From the NCBI GenBank assembly GCA_023362775.1, contig JALMGJ010000018.1, positions 21,805,105 to 21,869,104 on the forward strand: a stretch of DNA of 64,000 bases. Direction: 5' to 3'. The position numbers and the translations under genes are program-made. The DNA is from Charina bottae (lineage: Eukaryota; Chordata; Lepidosauria; Squamata; Charinaidae). Every line of letters starts with the position of its first letter. Position 1 is the first letter of the stretch. The notes beneath the pieces are model-generated. The model ran no database searches and was not told where the DNA came from. It was given only the letters and a program-made list of their open reading frames with translations. Of the stretch, positions 1 through 12,567 are shown piece by piece.

Positions 1-2689
1 CATCAGCTTCTCAGGACAGCCTTTGACCCATCTGCTGGCCGACCCTCAAAAACCAGCTGGCCCGGCCAGACTCACCTTCGAAGAAGCTCCGTGAATGAAT
101 GGGGCGCCTGGGCCTCTGCAGGCGGAAGCTGCAGCCTCTCCTTCCGGCCACTGATAAACCCACGCGCCGCACACATCAGCCAAGCCCAGTTGGGAGGGTC
201 TTCGACCCTCCTGAGCACCAAAGCGCCCGCTTGCCCTCACAGAAAAGGGGCTGGAGGGGTCACCGCCTCAGGGGATCAGAGGCGCCTGGGATCCGATTCA
301 CGCCGTGGCCGCCTTCGGCTGCTTTCACATCTCCCCATCGGATTACCCTTGCCACTGCCTTCCATCTCGGGTAGCTTTAAGGGCGAACCGGTGTCAGGTT
401 ACCCTCCCACTGGGAAGCCGCCGGATGCCGAGACCCCCGTTCTTCCCGTTCCCCGCCGCAGGCTGGCTCCATTCTGCGAATCGCCAGAGCCGCCTTCCTC
501 GCAGAGCCGCCTCTGCTCTTGTGGGAAACAGAAGCGCTCGCCAAAGGCAGGCTGCCGTTGTCACCTGCCGAGCGTGCCAAGGTGGCGGGCGGTTGGCTGG
601 TCCTTGCACGGAGCCTTCCCTCTCGCTGCTGCTGCTGCTGCTGCAGCCACTGTTGCACATCCGGCCAGCAACCCAGATGAGAAGAAGCCGAGTGGCCCTC
701 TCCCGTAGGAGCACCCGGGCAAGGAGGTTCACACCTACCCTGCGTGCAAAATTTCCCTGCCAGTGGAGCATGCCCGCACAAGCCTCCAGGTGTCCCATGG
801 GAACAAACCTTGATTTCTCATAAATGTGGCCTCTTCCTAAATAGAGGAAAGGGGGAGGGCGCATCATTTATCAGCGGCAGGAGACATTGGGCATAGTAAT
901 TTCTTATGCCTCACACACAAAATTGACAGTCATTTTTTAAGCATCTCTTTCTTCCGCCTGGAATGTGCCCATGCACACAGGGACACACACACACACACAC
1001 ACCCTGCTGAAGCATAAATGGGGAGGGGGAGCTGAGGAGGCTACCAGCACCGGTTCTAAGGCATCTTCTTTTCGAAGGCCGGGCCTGGAGGACTCCGCCC
1101 CGCCACCCAGTTCCTGCAACCCACCATTGATGGTCTGGCTTTGCCTTCTTGTGCTTTACGGACTATAATTGATTGGGCTCGCCCAACACTCTGTGAAAAC
1201 TGAAGAAACCACGTGATGGCTTAGTGTGGTGTCTAGAACCTGTGTGAAAAGGCACTGCTTCCTACTACAGACTTGATACATTCTTCCAGCCTGTCTCCAC
1301 TCAATTTACCATGTCTTAAAACCTGCTACTCTCTGTATTTATTACACCAACATCCTGGCTTCCTTTTATCGATACCCAATAAACCAGCAAGGTGGGAGGG
1401 CCCGAGAATCGTAGAATAAAAGGGCTTGGAGATCAACAAGTTCAGATGCAGGAAGAGTCTTGGTGTGTAGAGGAACAATCAGAGAACAGGGCAGCTAAGG
1501 TGAGCAGCCCCCCCACACACACACACCCCCCTTCTGGCCTTTTTGCCCCATTTATGTCCCCTTCCAGCAGTATTAGCTCCCCTTTCCAGAGCTATGGCAG
1601 GTCAGGACACTGACACACGTGGTCCCCCGGCCTTGGAGAGCCCTACGGGCTGCACATGCAACTGGTGGCATCTCTGCATTGTTCCCTGGTCCATCAGAGT
1701 GGCCACGTGGGGGAACCGGCCAAGTCACCTCTGGAACACACACACACATCAAAACAGGAATATAATATTTTGATACAGTCGTGCTTCAGTTATTCGTGCA
1801 TTTTAAAGGCCATTCCCTCGCAGAGGCATTGGAAGTTTTCTGGTCAGTGTTGTGTGAGAGGAACCCTTGTGTTGAAACTGTCCTTCGACAGGCAGGTAAG
1901 TTCAGCTTCCGCTCAATCATCCAGCAACTGAACTGGCGACCAGGCCAGGCCGGACCGCTGGAGCCAACGGCAGGCAGGCAGGCAGGCGGCAGAAGGATGG
2001 CCAAGGCCAGCCCCGCTGCTCGCACAGCCCCCTCCAGCCACGCCTGGCTTTGCCCAAGGAGCACAACTCACAGACCTGAATCGTTCAGACACCGGGAGGG
2101 AGGGAGGAGGACCGACGGACGGCGTCCTTGACAGGCCTCCCGCAGCAGCAACCCTCCCGGTGCAGGTCACAAGACCCCCGATTCCCCACAGAGCCAGCTG
2201 CCCAGGCAAGGCTGGGCGGGGGGGGGGGGGGTTGGCCTCGCACCCTCCAAGCCAGCCAGCTCCAAAGGGCAGAAAAACCAGCCTTTGCTGGCAGGCGCCT
2301 CGCCAGGACCCGGCCTGGATTCATGGCCCCTCCCTGGGAGCACCGGCAGGGCCCTGCCCCACCGGCCTCGGCTGCTCTCAAAAGGCCCTCCAGGCGGGCG
2401 GGGGGATCCAGGAGCCCTTTCTCCGATGCTGTAGGATCTCTCCCCTCCCCCCGTTTAACTGCCCGTTTATCAACAACATCGACTTGTTTGCACACCGTTT
2501 TGTGGGTCAAGCAGCGGGAGAAAACCCAGGGACAAATATTTTGAAGGAAGGGACCCGAGTCGGCCGGCTGAAGTCGGAGCCCTTTCCAAAGGGGCTGCTC
2601 TCACAACCCTGGGGGGCGGCGGGCAAACCCCAGCCGTTTGCGGGAGAAGGCCGGCAGCCAATGCTTGAGACCCCAGGGAGCAAGTGGGG
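1..2689. other. GC-rich flank without a supportable gene
   Basis: I see no exon that can be tied to a known protein. The first 700 bases and the stretch from about 1900 to 2690 are GC-rich and hold overlapping open frames on both strands, as expected from base composition alone. A short CTG/CAG run lies near 627-645, a poly-G run near 2218-2232, and an AATAAA near 1378 that has no recognisable transcript upstream. Confidence 0.5.
981..1003. repeat. (CA)n microsatellite
   Basis: An uninterrupted CA dinucleotide run of about 11 units is visible directly. It is embedded in otherwise unique sequence. Confidence 0.85.
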
Positions 2690-3850
2690 CTGCCACCTAA
2701 GACCCCTCCCGCCCACGCGAGACCGCCCCCGGCCCCTTGCCAGGAGGAAAGCCTGGCAAAGGGGTCTTGCGGGCTGGCCCGGCTGGATCCGCGGCCGCAC
2801 AGGCGGGGCCGGGAGCAGGCAGCTGCCGGGGGCGGCCAGCCAGCCGGCGGAGCCTTCCAGGAGCCACAGGTCTGCAGCGGCGCGCCCCGGCCGAGGCGCA
2901 CGATCGCTCCGCCAGCGCCACTCCGACCGCCGCAAAGGACTTCGAGCGCTCCCGCTGCCCGGCCACCGGGTGGGACAGCGGCGGCCCCGAAGGGCGGACA
3001 TCCCGGGACGGCAGGAGCGGCCGCGGCAACGGTCGAAGCGGCCGCTCCTGCCGCAGCCTCCTCTCCGGTCCGCCGGCAGGCACGAGGGCGCGCCTCGGAG
3101 CCGGCGCCGCCGCCTCGCCCCCACTTGCGCGCCCCCCGGCCCCGCCGAGGCTGCAGAGCCCTTCCCTCCCCGAGCCCCCCCGACCGTCTCCGGCGCAGCG
3201 CCCGACCTTCCCTCCGAGGGACCCGCAGCGAGCGAGGAGCGCTCTCCGCACAGCCTACCTGGCAGGACGGGTGGCCGGCGCGCGGACGCGGCGCCCGGGT
3301 CTGCGGGGCTCCGGCGGGGCTCCGGGCCATGGCTCCTCCGCGCTGCCAACTCCCAGAGCGCCAGTCCCGCTGCGCAGCCCCTCGGCTCCCGAGCGCCGCA
3401 GGGCGAAGGCGGCGGCGGCGGCGGCGGCGGGTCAAGGCTGCTGCGTCCCGGCGGCGCCGCTTCTCCCGAGGGGCGGCGGCGGCGGCGGCGGCGGCCCCAG
3501 GCGCCTCGGGCCAGCCATCCCGCCGGGCCGGGCTGAAGCTGCGCGCCGCGCCGGGTGACCCGCAAGGGCTGCTCAGCCGGGAAGGGGGGGGGCGACGCTG
3601 GGCTGCCGCCGAGGCTCCGCTCGTCTTAAAGGCGCCTCGCCCGCGGCTTCTGCCCCGGGAAGGCGAGAGCGGGGCCGCGTCGCCTGCTCCAGCCAGCCCC
3701 CGGCCCGGCAGGGGCCGCCGCTCGAAGCCGACCTGCAGAGGAGGCGCAACAGGTGAAGCCGCCGCCCCCGGCTTGAGCTGCGAGCGCCCCGCAGGCGCGG
3801 CGGTTGCCAACTGACCCGAAATCCCAGGGCCGGGTCCGCTCCGAGGCGTT
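2690..3850. promoter_or_regulatory. CpG island, probable promoter of an unidentified gene
   Basis: About 1.1 kb is extremely GC-rich with CpG dinucleotides throughout, including NotI-type GCGGCCGC sites. Two GGC runs lie near 3408-3431 and 3472-3496. Four long open frames of roughly 350-460 codons overlap here on both strands. They are low-complexity Arg/Ala/Pro/Gly frames with no recognisable domain, so I treat them as composition artefacts. Such islands normally mark housekeeping or developmental promoters in vertebrates. Neither the gene nor the direction of transcription can be read from the sequence. A CAG/GTGAAG donor-like site near 3749 would suit a plus-strand first exon, but this is weak. 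Confidence 0.65.
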
Positions 3851-6800
3851 CAAGTGCAGCTCGAGGGGCGGAAATCGGCCGTCGCGCCGCGCGACCCCGA
3901 GGCTGGACGCCCCCGAGCCGACATGCCGCCGAAGAAGCGCGGTCTGCTGGCCGCTACCTTTCAGCCCAACCTGATGTGCACGGCTGCTCCGTGCAAGCCC
4001 AGAATGTGTGAGTTCCCCAACTCCGGTTCAGGGGCGAGATGTCGGGGACAGGCTGCTGCTAAAGACCGAAGTCAGACACACACACACACCAGTGCCAGTG
4101 AGTTTTTAGAGAGCAGCGCACTACGCAAAACGCGCCTTCACCTGCCTTCACACACTTCTGAATGCTCCAGTGCTCCACTCCCAGTTGCAGCTGCTGCCTC
4201 TCGCGCTCAGAATGTCAAGAGCGCCAAAGTATCACTAACCATTTCTGCGCCTGACTTAGGTGTTATTTGCTGGAGTTAGGTTTAATTGCTTAAGGATGTG
4301 TAATAACACCATGTGTAAAAGATGTATATTGGTAAATAATCTACAGTGCAGAAGAGCTTGAATATCGCAGTTGGGATCTAGCCCAATAAATCCTTTTTCT
4401 TCCTCTGAAAAGCAAATCTTTCTGGGAGATGGGCCCTTAGGCCTCCTGTTCCATTCGGACCCCTTGGCTGATTGGGGACGGCTGGATGACTTCTTGCGAT
4501 GCTCCAAGCCATAATGCTTCTTTGGGGCTTAGCATGTTGTAGGAACCCAGCCATGGGAGTTTGTAAATGGTGGTTTATGGCAACAATGCAATCTAGGTGT
4601 CATTTGCAGACCATCAGCAGCTCTTAGGGGCTCCCAGAGCTTTCCCCCCCCCCCCCCTGTATTTGAAGGCATAGGGGGTTAGTGAAAAAATGGGTGTTTC
4701 TAACTTTGCAAACACTACAGCCTCCATTTCACTCCTGGCAACTCCTGAATTCTCCCACAAAGGGCCATTTCCAGCTATGTCTGGCTGGGGCTCTTGACCT
4801 GCCGTGTAATCCTGGGGGGGAAGGGGTCCTCAAGCTGGGAGTCAATGTGTACCCCACCTTACACAGCTGTGCAAACCCAGTCAATTGTGCTGCATGTAAT
4901 AAACTAAGATTAAACAGTCTGTAACTGGGTGCATTGTACAAACCAGGGCTCTGTTGGTCTGAATGCAGCCACAGCTTATTCTTCCTTGCTGGCGCTTGGC
5001 CCCCGGGGGGGGGGGGGCTGGGTTCCACATTTAAGCCCTGTTGCAGGCCCCACAGTGCAGAAAGAGGAGGCGCATCCAGAGGTGGCAAAGCAGATTTACA
5101 TGCATTTCCTACACCAGAATAATGTTTGTTAGATATTTGTTAATCACTTCCAAGCCCTTAAGGGAGCTAGTTTGGGGTAGTGGTGAAGGCACCAGGCTAG
5201 AAACTGGGAGGCCATGAGTTCTAGTCCCGGCTTAGCCATGAAAGCCGGTTGGGTGACCTTGCGCCAGTCACTCTCTCTCAGCCCTAGGAAGGAGGCAATG
5301 GCAAACCAGGAGACTGAGAGTTCTAGTCCCGCCTCAGGCACGAAAGCCGGCTGGGTGACCTTGCGCCAGTCACTCTCTCTCAGCCCTAGGAAGGAGGCAA
5401 TGGCAAACCCCTTCTGAAAAACCTTGCCAAGAAGACAGCAGGGCCTCGTCCAGGCAGTCTCCAGGGAGGTGCCAAAAAAAGAAAAGCCTTCCCCGCAATC
5501 GTTTGTGGGGTAATCCTACCGCCAGGGCATCATCCCGCAGAGGGCAAGCTCCGTCCTCAGCCCTGGCAAATCCGCACCGAGCCCATCGGCTTCTCTCGCC
5601 GTTTTCAGCCGCGTCACCCGAGCTCCCCCCAGCCCAGAAGGGCCCCGCGAATCCCCCCGGTTCATTCCGGCCCCGAAAGAGCGCGACTGTCTGTACACAG
5701 CGGCCGAGGGAACAATCGCTCCGCGGCTTTGTGTTGTTCTCTTCCGCAGTCCCGAGTTGCATCTCCATTTAATGGAAGTCGCAGAGAAGGCACCGCTCGG
5801 CGCTCGCCTGATTGCTGGACTGGAAGAGATTTTTGTGGAACGAATCCGCTCATTTACAAGAGCGGCAGATTGAACAGACAGGGACGTTTATCCGCGTTGT
5901 CTGCCGGAGTCAAGAATGGCTTCTCGTCCCTCGAGTGCCGCCTGAGCTGAGCCCAAGGCTGCGACGACCCCCTCTTCGGGGGTCCAGGGGGAGGACTTTC
6001 CCCGGAGCAGAGCATCCAAGGGTTAGGGCCGCTTCTGGCGCTGGAGACGCCTTTGGGAGGTTCGGTCAAGTGAGTTGGCCTGGACCCCCCTCTGCCCCCG
6101 TCGCCCCGAGGAAGGGGCTGGGGCTGCCTGCTCCCGAAGGGGCCCTGCCTGATCCAGCGGCGGCCGGCTGGCTCTTGGGGCGAAGATGCTTGATGTGGGG
6201 CTGCCTAGGAACTAGGGTGGGGGTCTTCTCCCAAGCGGAGGGGAGGCCTTCTATCCCCTTGGGGTGGCTATTCCCCTTCTCTCTCAGCAAGAGTGGGGAT
6301 TAAAGATGTCAGTAGAGATAACGGGTTAACCAAGAGGTGGACCCTCCTAAATGATGACCAGTCTTTCCCCATATATGGGGGGGGGGGGGGAATGCACATT
6401 CCCTGACCAAAGAAGGAGATGGTGCTCATGTCCCAGTCTTTTCCTCCTGGGTCGGCACTCTTCAGAGCCAACACAGAAGTATGGTTCTACCTTTCCTATC
6501 AAGGCTATTTCATCATGTGTGCCCACATTTTGTAAGGGAGGAAAGGGAATTTTCTGCTCCTGATTTGCGAAAGGCAGTGCAGAGAGAGGGAAGATGGCCA
6601 GTTCTCCACACTAGAGGTCAAGTAATGCTTTTAGCTACTTTGAGGTACCAGGCACTGACCGGTATTTTGAAACAGATCAGAGACACCGAAAAAGCAGTCC
6701 GAGGACTGATAGCCAGTGAGATAAAAAACGAAGTAAATCAAGTTATCAACTATGATTAAGGTAGATTACACATCCTTGTAATTGTACTCTGGTTGTGTGA

Positions 6801-7162
6801 TCTTAAATCTAGATGGGCTATATTTGATAAAACTCCGTCATATTTTGCTAATGTTCCCAATTTGTCAGTTCCTCTTCAGTGTGATCTGAGCTTTCTTTCT
6901 CTTTTTTTGATTTTAGTATTAACTTTAGTCCTAATTAAACACTTGGAATTAATTTTCATTCATTAATTTAATACTTTGTTGAACAAATACATTTAATTAC
7001 ATTTAATACATTCGAAAGCAGCCTTGGGTCTAGGGTGGAGATACAAAGGAGGCATCTCTTTCACATGGCAAGCACAAACATATGAGCCTGGTCCAAGTAT
7101 TCTAGATTTGTTCATTCACCCAGATAAATCCAAATCCATTTGAGGAAATCAAGACCAATATT
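3851..7162. other. Intergenic or intronic DNA with a secondary GC-rich patch
   Basis: Apart from the two-unit SINE at 5163-5482, no feature is recognised. The stretch 5500-6250 is moderately CpG-rich and mostly unique. It could be a regulatory element or an unrecognised exon, but no frame shows a known protein. Poly-G runs occur near 5008 and 6378. Confidence 0.4.
5163..5482 (+). mobile_element. tRNA-derived SINE with two tandem core units
   Basis: A tRNA-like head begins near 5163, followed by a box-B-like GAGTTCTAGTCCC. The core (GGTGACC...CAGTCACTCTCTCTCAGCC) is present twice. The second core leads into the longer tail form, CTTCTGAAAAACCTTGCC and beyond, ending near 5480. This is the smallest plus-strand version of the tandem amplification seen at 28.7, 41.2 and 55 kb. 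The single head and single tail show one insertion with an internally duplicated core, not two insertions. Confidence 0.8.
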
Positions 7163-7395
7163 TACAGGTAGTCCTCGTTTAGTGACTGCCTCGCTTAGCA
7201 ACCATTCACAATTACGTCAGCAATGAAAAAGTAACCTTGCAATCAATCCTCACATTTATGACCTTCGCAGGTCTGTAAAGCAAAGGAAAGCTGAAGTCAG
7301 ATGGTAAGCACAGTCGTGGTTTCACTTAGCGACCACTTTGCTTAACAACCAAGCTGCCGGTCCCAGCTGTGGTCACTAAACGAGGACTCCCTGTA
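7163..7395. mobile_element. Mariner-like MITE with TA target duplication
   Basis: A 229-bp element (7165-7393) has inverted ends. The left end starts CAGGTAGTCCTCGTTTAGTG, and the right end is its near-perfect reverse complement, ending GAGGACTCCCTG. TA dinucleotides at 7163-7164 and 7394-7395 fit the target-site duplication of Tc1/mariner elements. It carries no transposase frame, so it is non-autonomous. Similar MITEs are abundant in squamates, from memory. Confidence 0.8.
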
Positions 7396-9365
7396 CTTAA
7401 GAGATATATATGCTCCCCATTCCCTTGATGACTCTGGGTGGCTTACAATAAACCATATGCTTAAACAGCCATTAAAACCAATTACTTAAAAATATAGCAA
7501 GTGAAAATATAAAGAACTACAACCAAACATTAAAAGTCATGGGTAAATAAGTTTTTAATCCCCTGCTAAAGGAGAGCAGGCTGTCCGTTTCACAGCTTCA
7601 AGCCCTCGGTGGAAAAAGCAAATTACCACTGCTGATGTTAAATCTAATCACTGCTTAATGTCCATGCATGGAGCTCGGATAAAAGCTGTTACTGAGTTTA
7701 GCTTGGAAGCAAAACAGCTGCCCAAGGCTAATTTAGCATGGATTACAGGACTGTATGATTCCTTTGGCCTTCAGGAATAGGAACTTCATACAGTAGAAGA
7801 GTTTCACCCAATGCGCCAGTGGAGACCTGCCCATCTGTTCTGGGGGCACCACAGTCCACGGTGCCTTGAAGTGACACGGGGCAGAGCCACCACAGTGAGG
7901 AATTGGGCCATCTGCAGTGGTTGGTTGGTTGGCACCGGAGATGCGTCCCCTCCTGCTGGTGCATGTAGGAACCGTAAGACTACTTCTGACTGGCTGGCAG
8001 GCGTAGAAGGTCAAGGGGGAAGAGACCAGCGTCCCTTCTGGCCAGGAATTTTCCTCCAGGGACCTTGGTCCTGAGGCCCCCACACCAAGGTGGGAAAGCT
8101 GGGGATTCTTCCCAGAAAAATAGCCGCTGTGCTACCCTGTGGCAGAAAAGCCACAAAGAGGCTGCATTCAGGCACCACCATATGCTAGTCCAGTAACCAC
8201 GGTTAAAAATACACAGTGGCTGAGCTCACACAGCGTACAAACCCAAGCACCCTTCATGACGATATCACGTGATGGCCAGTTCATACAGCTAACCCATTAT
8301 TTGATAATTAAATCAATTTCCTGAGTTCATTGAATACACCGGGCTATTAACTCGTCGCAGTGGTTGGGTTAGCACACCACAGCAAGCCACAGATTAACCA
8401 CGCTAGCCAACCCATGGCTTGGCATGCTGTATGCACCCAAGCAGATTATACCATAATGTGGTGTGTTGTTTTTGATTTAACACATGGTGCAACCCTCTCC
8501 ACAACTGCTTAGCGTGCTGTGTAAACCAATCATGGCTTGGTCAATAACCACAGCTTTGTGCAATGTGAGAACCTGGCCAATATCTTTCAGCTGAACCTAC
8601 ACTGCAGAGTTATGATGCTAAACTGGGCGAGGGAACCGTATGTAGCCGTCTGAGCCCTTGGAAGGAAGAGCGCAATGAAGAAATGCTTCTGAAAACCCAT
8701 CACTCTTTTGCTCCGGCGGTCCCTTCCAGGAACCAAGAAACGCAATCCCACGTCCTCTGCCTTGGGTGAAAAATGCTGCGCTTTCAGGCGACCAGTCCCA
8801 AAGCTTTTCCTTCTGGTCCTTTCCAAGAAAGCGAGGGTTGTAAAGTGGCAGCAATTTCCAGAGTTCATTTGACTGACAAATGCCCAAGGCTTTCTTCTGA
8901 TCTTTAAATATATTCAGAGCCAAGTAAATCCTTACCTGCTACAACAAGAATGAGGAAAGCTTCCCTGCTTTATCCTCCAATTCTCTCTCTGCAGATACAG
9001 CTGAGCCCGCGACAAGGAAGGATAATCGATACACCCCAAGATACGGCTTGACTGAAAGAACAGCGCTGGGACGTCTGCATGTTGGCTAGCGGGGGGTCAC
9101 ACCGAGGACTTTGCAGGCCAGCGGGAATTATCTCGGGCCGCGGAAGTGCCGCGTCGGTGTGTGCAGGGCTGAATTGGCCCCTTTTGTACCCCAAAAGTGG
9201 CCTCTTTCCTGCAGGTGCATCTTCCAAAGCGGACCCAAAGACCTAGTTTCACAGCACTGAGTTATCACATGGCTTGTTCCTTTCTTTTTGTCTCTGCGTG
9301 CTGTGTGAATCCATGCACTGCAGTCTGTAAGAGTCAGGGTTGATGGCTCTGAATATATTTAACCC
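7396..9365. other. Intergenic DNA with degraded repeats
   Basis: No gene is recognised. The stretch 7420-7545 resembles the A-rich tail of an old LINE/SINE (a phrase close to GACTCTGGGTGGCTTACAATA). The stretch 8330-8570 is rich in short TGTG/CACA and CCATGG motifs and resembles a dispersed DNA repeat, but its ends are not clear. Confidence 0.35.
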
Positions 9366-9775
9366 TAACCCTTTTTGGCACCAGGGACCGGTTTCATGGA
9401 AGACAATTTTTCCACGGACCGGGGAGGAGGGGGGATGGTTTCAGGATGAAACCATCGGAAGTGGTAAATAAAATAATGGGCGGGCCACGCGCAGACTAAA
9501 GTAAGTGTCAGATTCTGACTTCTCATAAGGAGCGCGCAACCTAGATCCCTCGCATGCGCAGTTTACAGTAGGGTTCACGCTCCTATGAGAATCTAATGCC
9601 GCCGCTGATCTGACAGGAGGCGGAGCTCTGGCGGTAATGCGAGCGATGGGGAGCGGCTGTAAATACAGATGAAGCTTCGCTCGCTCGCCCACCGCTCACC
9701 TCCTGCTGTGCGGCCCGGTTCCTAACAGGCCACGGACTGGTACCGGTCCGTGGCCCGGGGGGTTGGGGACCCCTG
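9366..9775 (-). mobile_element. MER1-like non-autonomous hAT transposon
   Basis: The element ends at 9775 with GGGGTTGGGGACCCCTG, a hAT-type terminus. Its left part carries the matching GGCACCAGGGACCGG and CCACGGACCGG motifs. Subterminal blocks such as GATCTGACAGGAGGCGGAGC and GGTACCGGTCCGTGG match, as I recall it, the mammalian MER1 family, a short derivative of Charlie3. The copy is about 410 bp, shorter than the roughly 530-bp MER1A I remember, because an A/T-rich middle is missing or replaced. The outermost left terminus is eroded and replaced by TAACCCTAACCC, so no 8-bp target duplication can be confirmed. Strand is assigned by taking the CAGGGGTCCCC end as the start and is arbitrary. 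No transposase is present. Confidence 0.75.
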
Positions 9776-11644
9776 CTCTAGAAGAACAAAGGAGATTGTG
9801 TACATGTTGTAGGGAAGAAAGAAGAGATGTAATTTTCGGTCCGCTTTGCCCGTCTTAAGGAGGGACTCACCTCTAGCTGGCGCCCACGTTTGCAGGGGGA
9901 TGCCTTTCGGCCTGACACTTCCAGGGCGCCAGTGCGTCACAGGTTGGATTCCACAACTCCTGCAGTAAATAGCTCAGCCTCTTCAGCACCTACTTCCCAT
10001 CCAGCTGCACTGATGGGCCACCTCTTCAAGGGAGTCTTTCCTTCCAAGATACGAACAGCAGCTCTTCTGCCCCCGCAGCAGCAACAACGTCAACGACAAA
10101 AAGCTTTGTCCAGTCACTCTCTTTCAACCCAACCTACTTCAGAGGGTCGTTGTGTGGGGAAATAGAGGGGGGGGGGGATCTGGAAGACCATGCCCTTGTT
10201 ACCACCTGAAGCAGGAAGAAGAGTGAAGAGCCACAGTGAGAAAGTCCTCCCAAACCCCTCCCTCACCGAGGTTGCTGCCTGGGAAGATGAACCAGCGACC
10301 CATCCCTGCCGGCATCAGCTCCTGATAACTGCTGAATCTTTTCATCTCCCGCTGGAGGCAAACAGCAGATGAATGAAGAACCCTCTTCCAGAGAGTTTCC
10401 ACCAGTGGGAAGTTTGCCATGTAATTAGTATTAAATATGGTAGTCTGAAGGCCAATTCATGTCAAACTGTTATTGCGATCTGGGGGCCTTCGCACAAGCC
10501 GCGGGCACTTTCCGAGAAAGATAAAGGCAACGGCTGCGTTCCCTCCTGAATGTCTGGTGCTGGAATTCTACCCACGAAGCAACAAACGGGCGAGAGAAAA
10601 CTACTCGGCGTTGTCTTCTGTTCATCAGCAATATATTCTTGGTAATGAGTTGGGGACTGCACGGTGATGCCAACAGACCCAGAAGTACCCTCCTCTCCAA
10701 AGGGCCCCGTCACCCCAGATTGTTGAAGCGGTTTCTGTCACGCAGTAGCAGGAGGAAGACAAAGAGAACGGAAGGCTAGAAGGAATAAATATAAGCAATT
10801 TACCTGCCTATTTTTGAAACTCTGCGCCAATGAATAGAGCCTGACATGTTTCTAAGATACTCGGCTAATCTATTCTGCAAAACACTGTCTATTTCATTCT
10901 AGGGAAGTCTTAGTCTATGCACATTCTTTGCATTTCACGTTGTATTTTGGGGCCAGCTAGGAATTTAAAGTCGAACGGTGATGGCAACCGCGCTGTGTTC
11001 AGATCCATTCACAGCTGCCTTCCGCAGAAGTAGCTCATGTCTAAGGTTCTCCAGGCACTCTTGGGATGTAATTTACTTACTTATTTGGTTTATACGGCTG
11101 CCCCTCTTGCCAGAGTGACTCTGGGTGGCTGGCACCACAGGAAAGCACAATACAAAATAAACAACTATAAAACGTAACTGGAGCGTCAGTTCTGCTACCC
11201 TGACAAAAACTCCTCATGTGCCTGAATCTGTCTTGAATCTTCTGAACCTTGTGATTGCTTTCAGAAAATAGTCTTTTTCTTGGAAGAAGAGACAATGTTT
11301 CTCTTCCAAGAGATTGCAGAATATTACATCCACCAAACGGGATGCCGTTCACCAGCCATTGGTTGCCCCAGCTCTCAACCTCCCAAGCCACCACGGGCAG
11401 GGCCCTTGCTGAAAAGGAAGATGGGAGCCGTAATCCAATCCAGCGGGATCCGAGGGCATCTGGTGGAGGACAAAATCAGCTCTTTTCACAAAGTGTTATG
11501 CCCAGTCCGGTTGTTAGTCCTTAGGCAAAGACAATCCCTGTTAATTCTTTGGTAACCAGAGTGCGCTAAAGGAAAAGTCCCAACAAGGGACAGATAACAA
11601 ATCACAACAGAGTGTAACTGAGAGCACCAAACAACCCCCATGAC

Positions 11645-11708
11645 TGGCTGGGGAATTCTGGGAGTTGAAGTCCACACATCTTAAAGTTGCCAAGGTTGAG
11701 AAACACTG
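11645..11708. mobile_element. Half copy of a palindromic hAT MITE
   Basis: The segment reads GGGAGTTGAAGTCCACACAT through CCAAGGTTGAGAAACACTG. It is the right half of the palindromic MITE found complete at 57784-57919 and 59278-59396. The left half is absent. Confidence 0.7.
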
Positions 11709-12488
11709 CTCTTGAGCATCATCGTTTTGGGAACCCCAAGAGAAAAGGGTTGCCTTCCTTGGCAAGAAGAAAGTTTGCACCCTGCAGCAGCTGTGGAACA
11801 AAAAGGGGCAATTTCCTGGGGGTGCCCCAAAAAGCTCCCCTTACACAAACACACATGTGCACGCACACACATGTGATGGATTCTGCACTACAGTTCATTT
11901 GGAAGCAGAGTAAAATTATGAAAATACCTCATTAGTCATTGAGAGTAGGCGATACAAGGGCAGATTAAAGAAGTGTAAAATGAGGCTGACTCTGAACTGT
12001 CCCAGATTCACCCACATCCCAGGGGGTTCAAGATTAGATGCTCCAGGAAAATCCAGGCCCTGAAAACATCCAAGGATTAGTTAAAGGAGGTGCTACGTTT
12101 GCTTTGCTGATGAATAAGATTTATTTGGTTTTACTTTACACTTTACTTATTTCTATTTACATGGCTGCCCATCTCAACCTTGTGACTCTGGGCGGCTAAG
12201 ATACAATTTTCTGGGTTCCCACAAGCCAGACTTTACATGCCGCATACACTTTTGCTCTGCACAGCCCGTGGTCCCAAGTCTCTCTGCCCGTGGGCACAGG
12301 GTTCCTTTCCTCCAAGACCTTGGGCAAAAGAACCCTTCTTCCATCCTTGTTCCCTGACCACATTAGCCCAAAATGCCATGGCTTGAACTTGGACTTTGGG
12401 GTGGAAAGAATATTTATTTATTTAGTGGGAGAAGGTAGATGGCCGCCCATGTTAAATACACAACCCTGGGCGGCTAGCAGCAATTCAC

Positions 12489-12498
12489 TATATATATA

Positions 12499-12554
<56 letters not shown>

Positions 12555-12567
12555 TATATATATATAC
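12489..12567. repeat. (TA)n microsatellite with a CA interruption
   Basis: A long TA tract is interrupted by a short CA block near 12542-12554. It follows an LTR/LINE-tail-like A/T-rich segment. Confidence 0.9.

Noticed and set aside
2160..3814. Overlapping open frames of 352-458 codons on both strands
   Set aside because: They lie in a CpG island, are low complexity and rich in Arg, Ala, Pro and Gly, and conflict with each other. No domain is recognisable.
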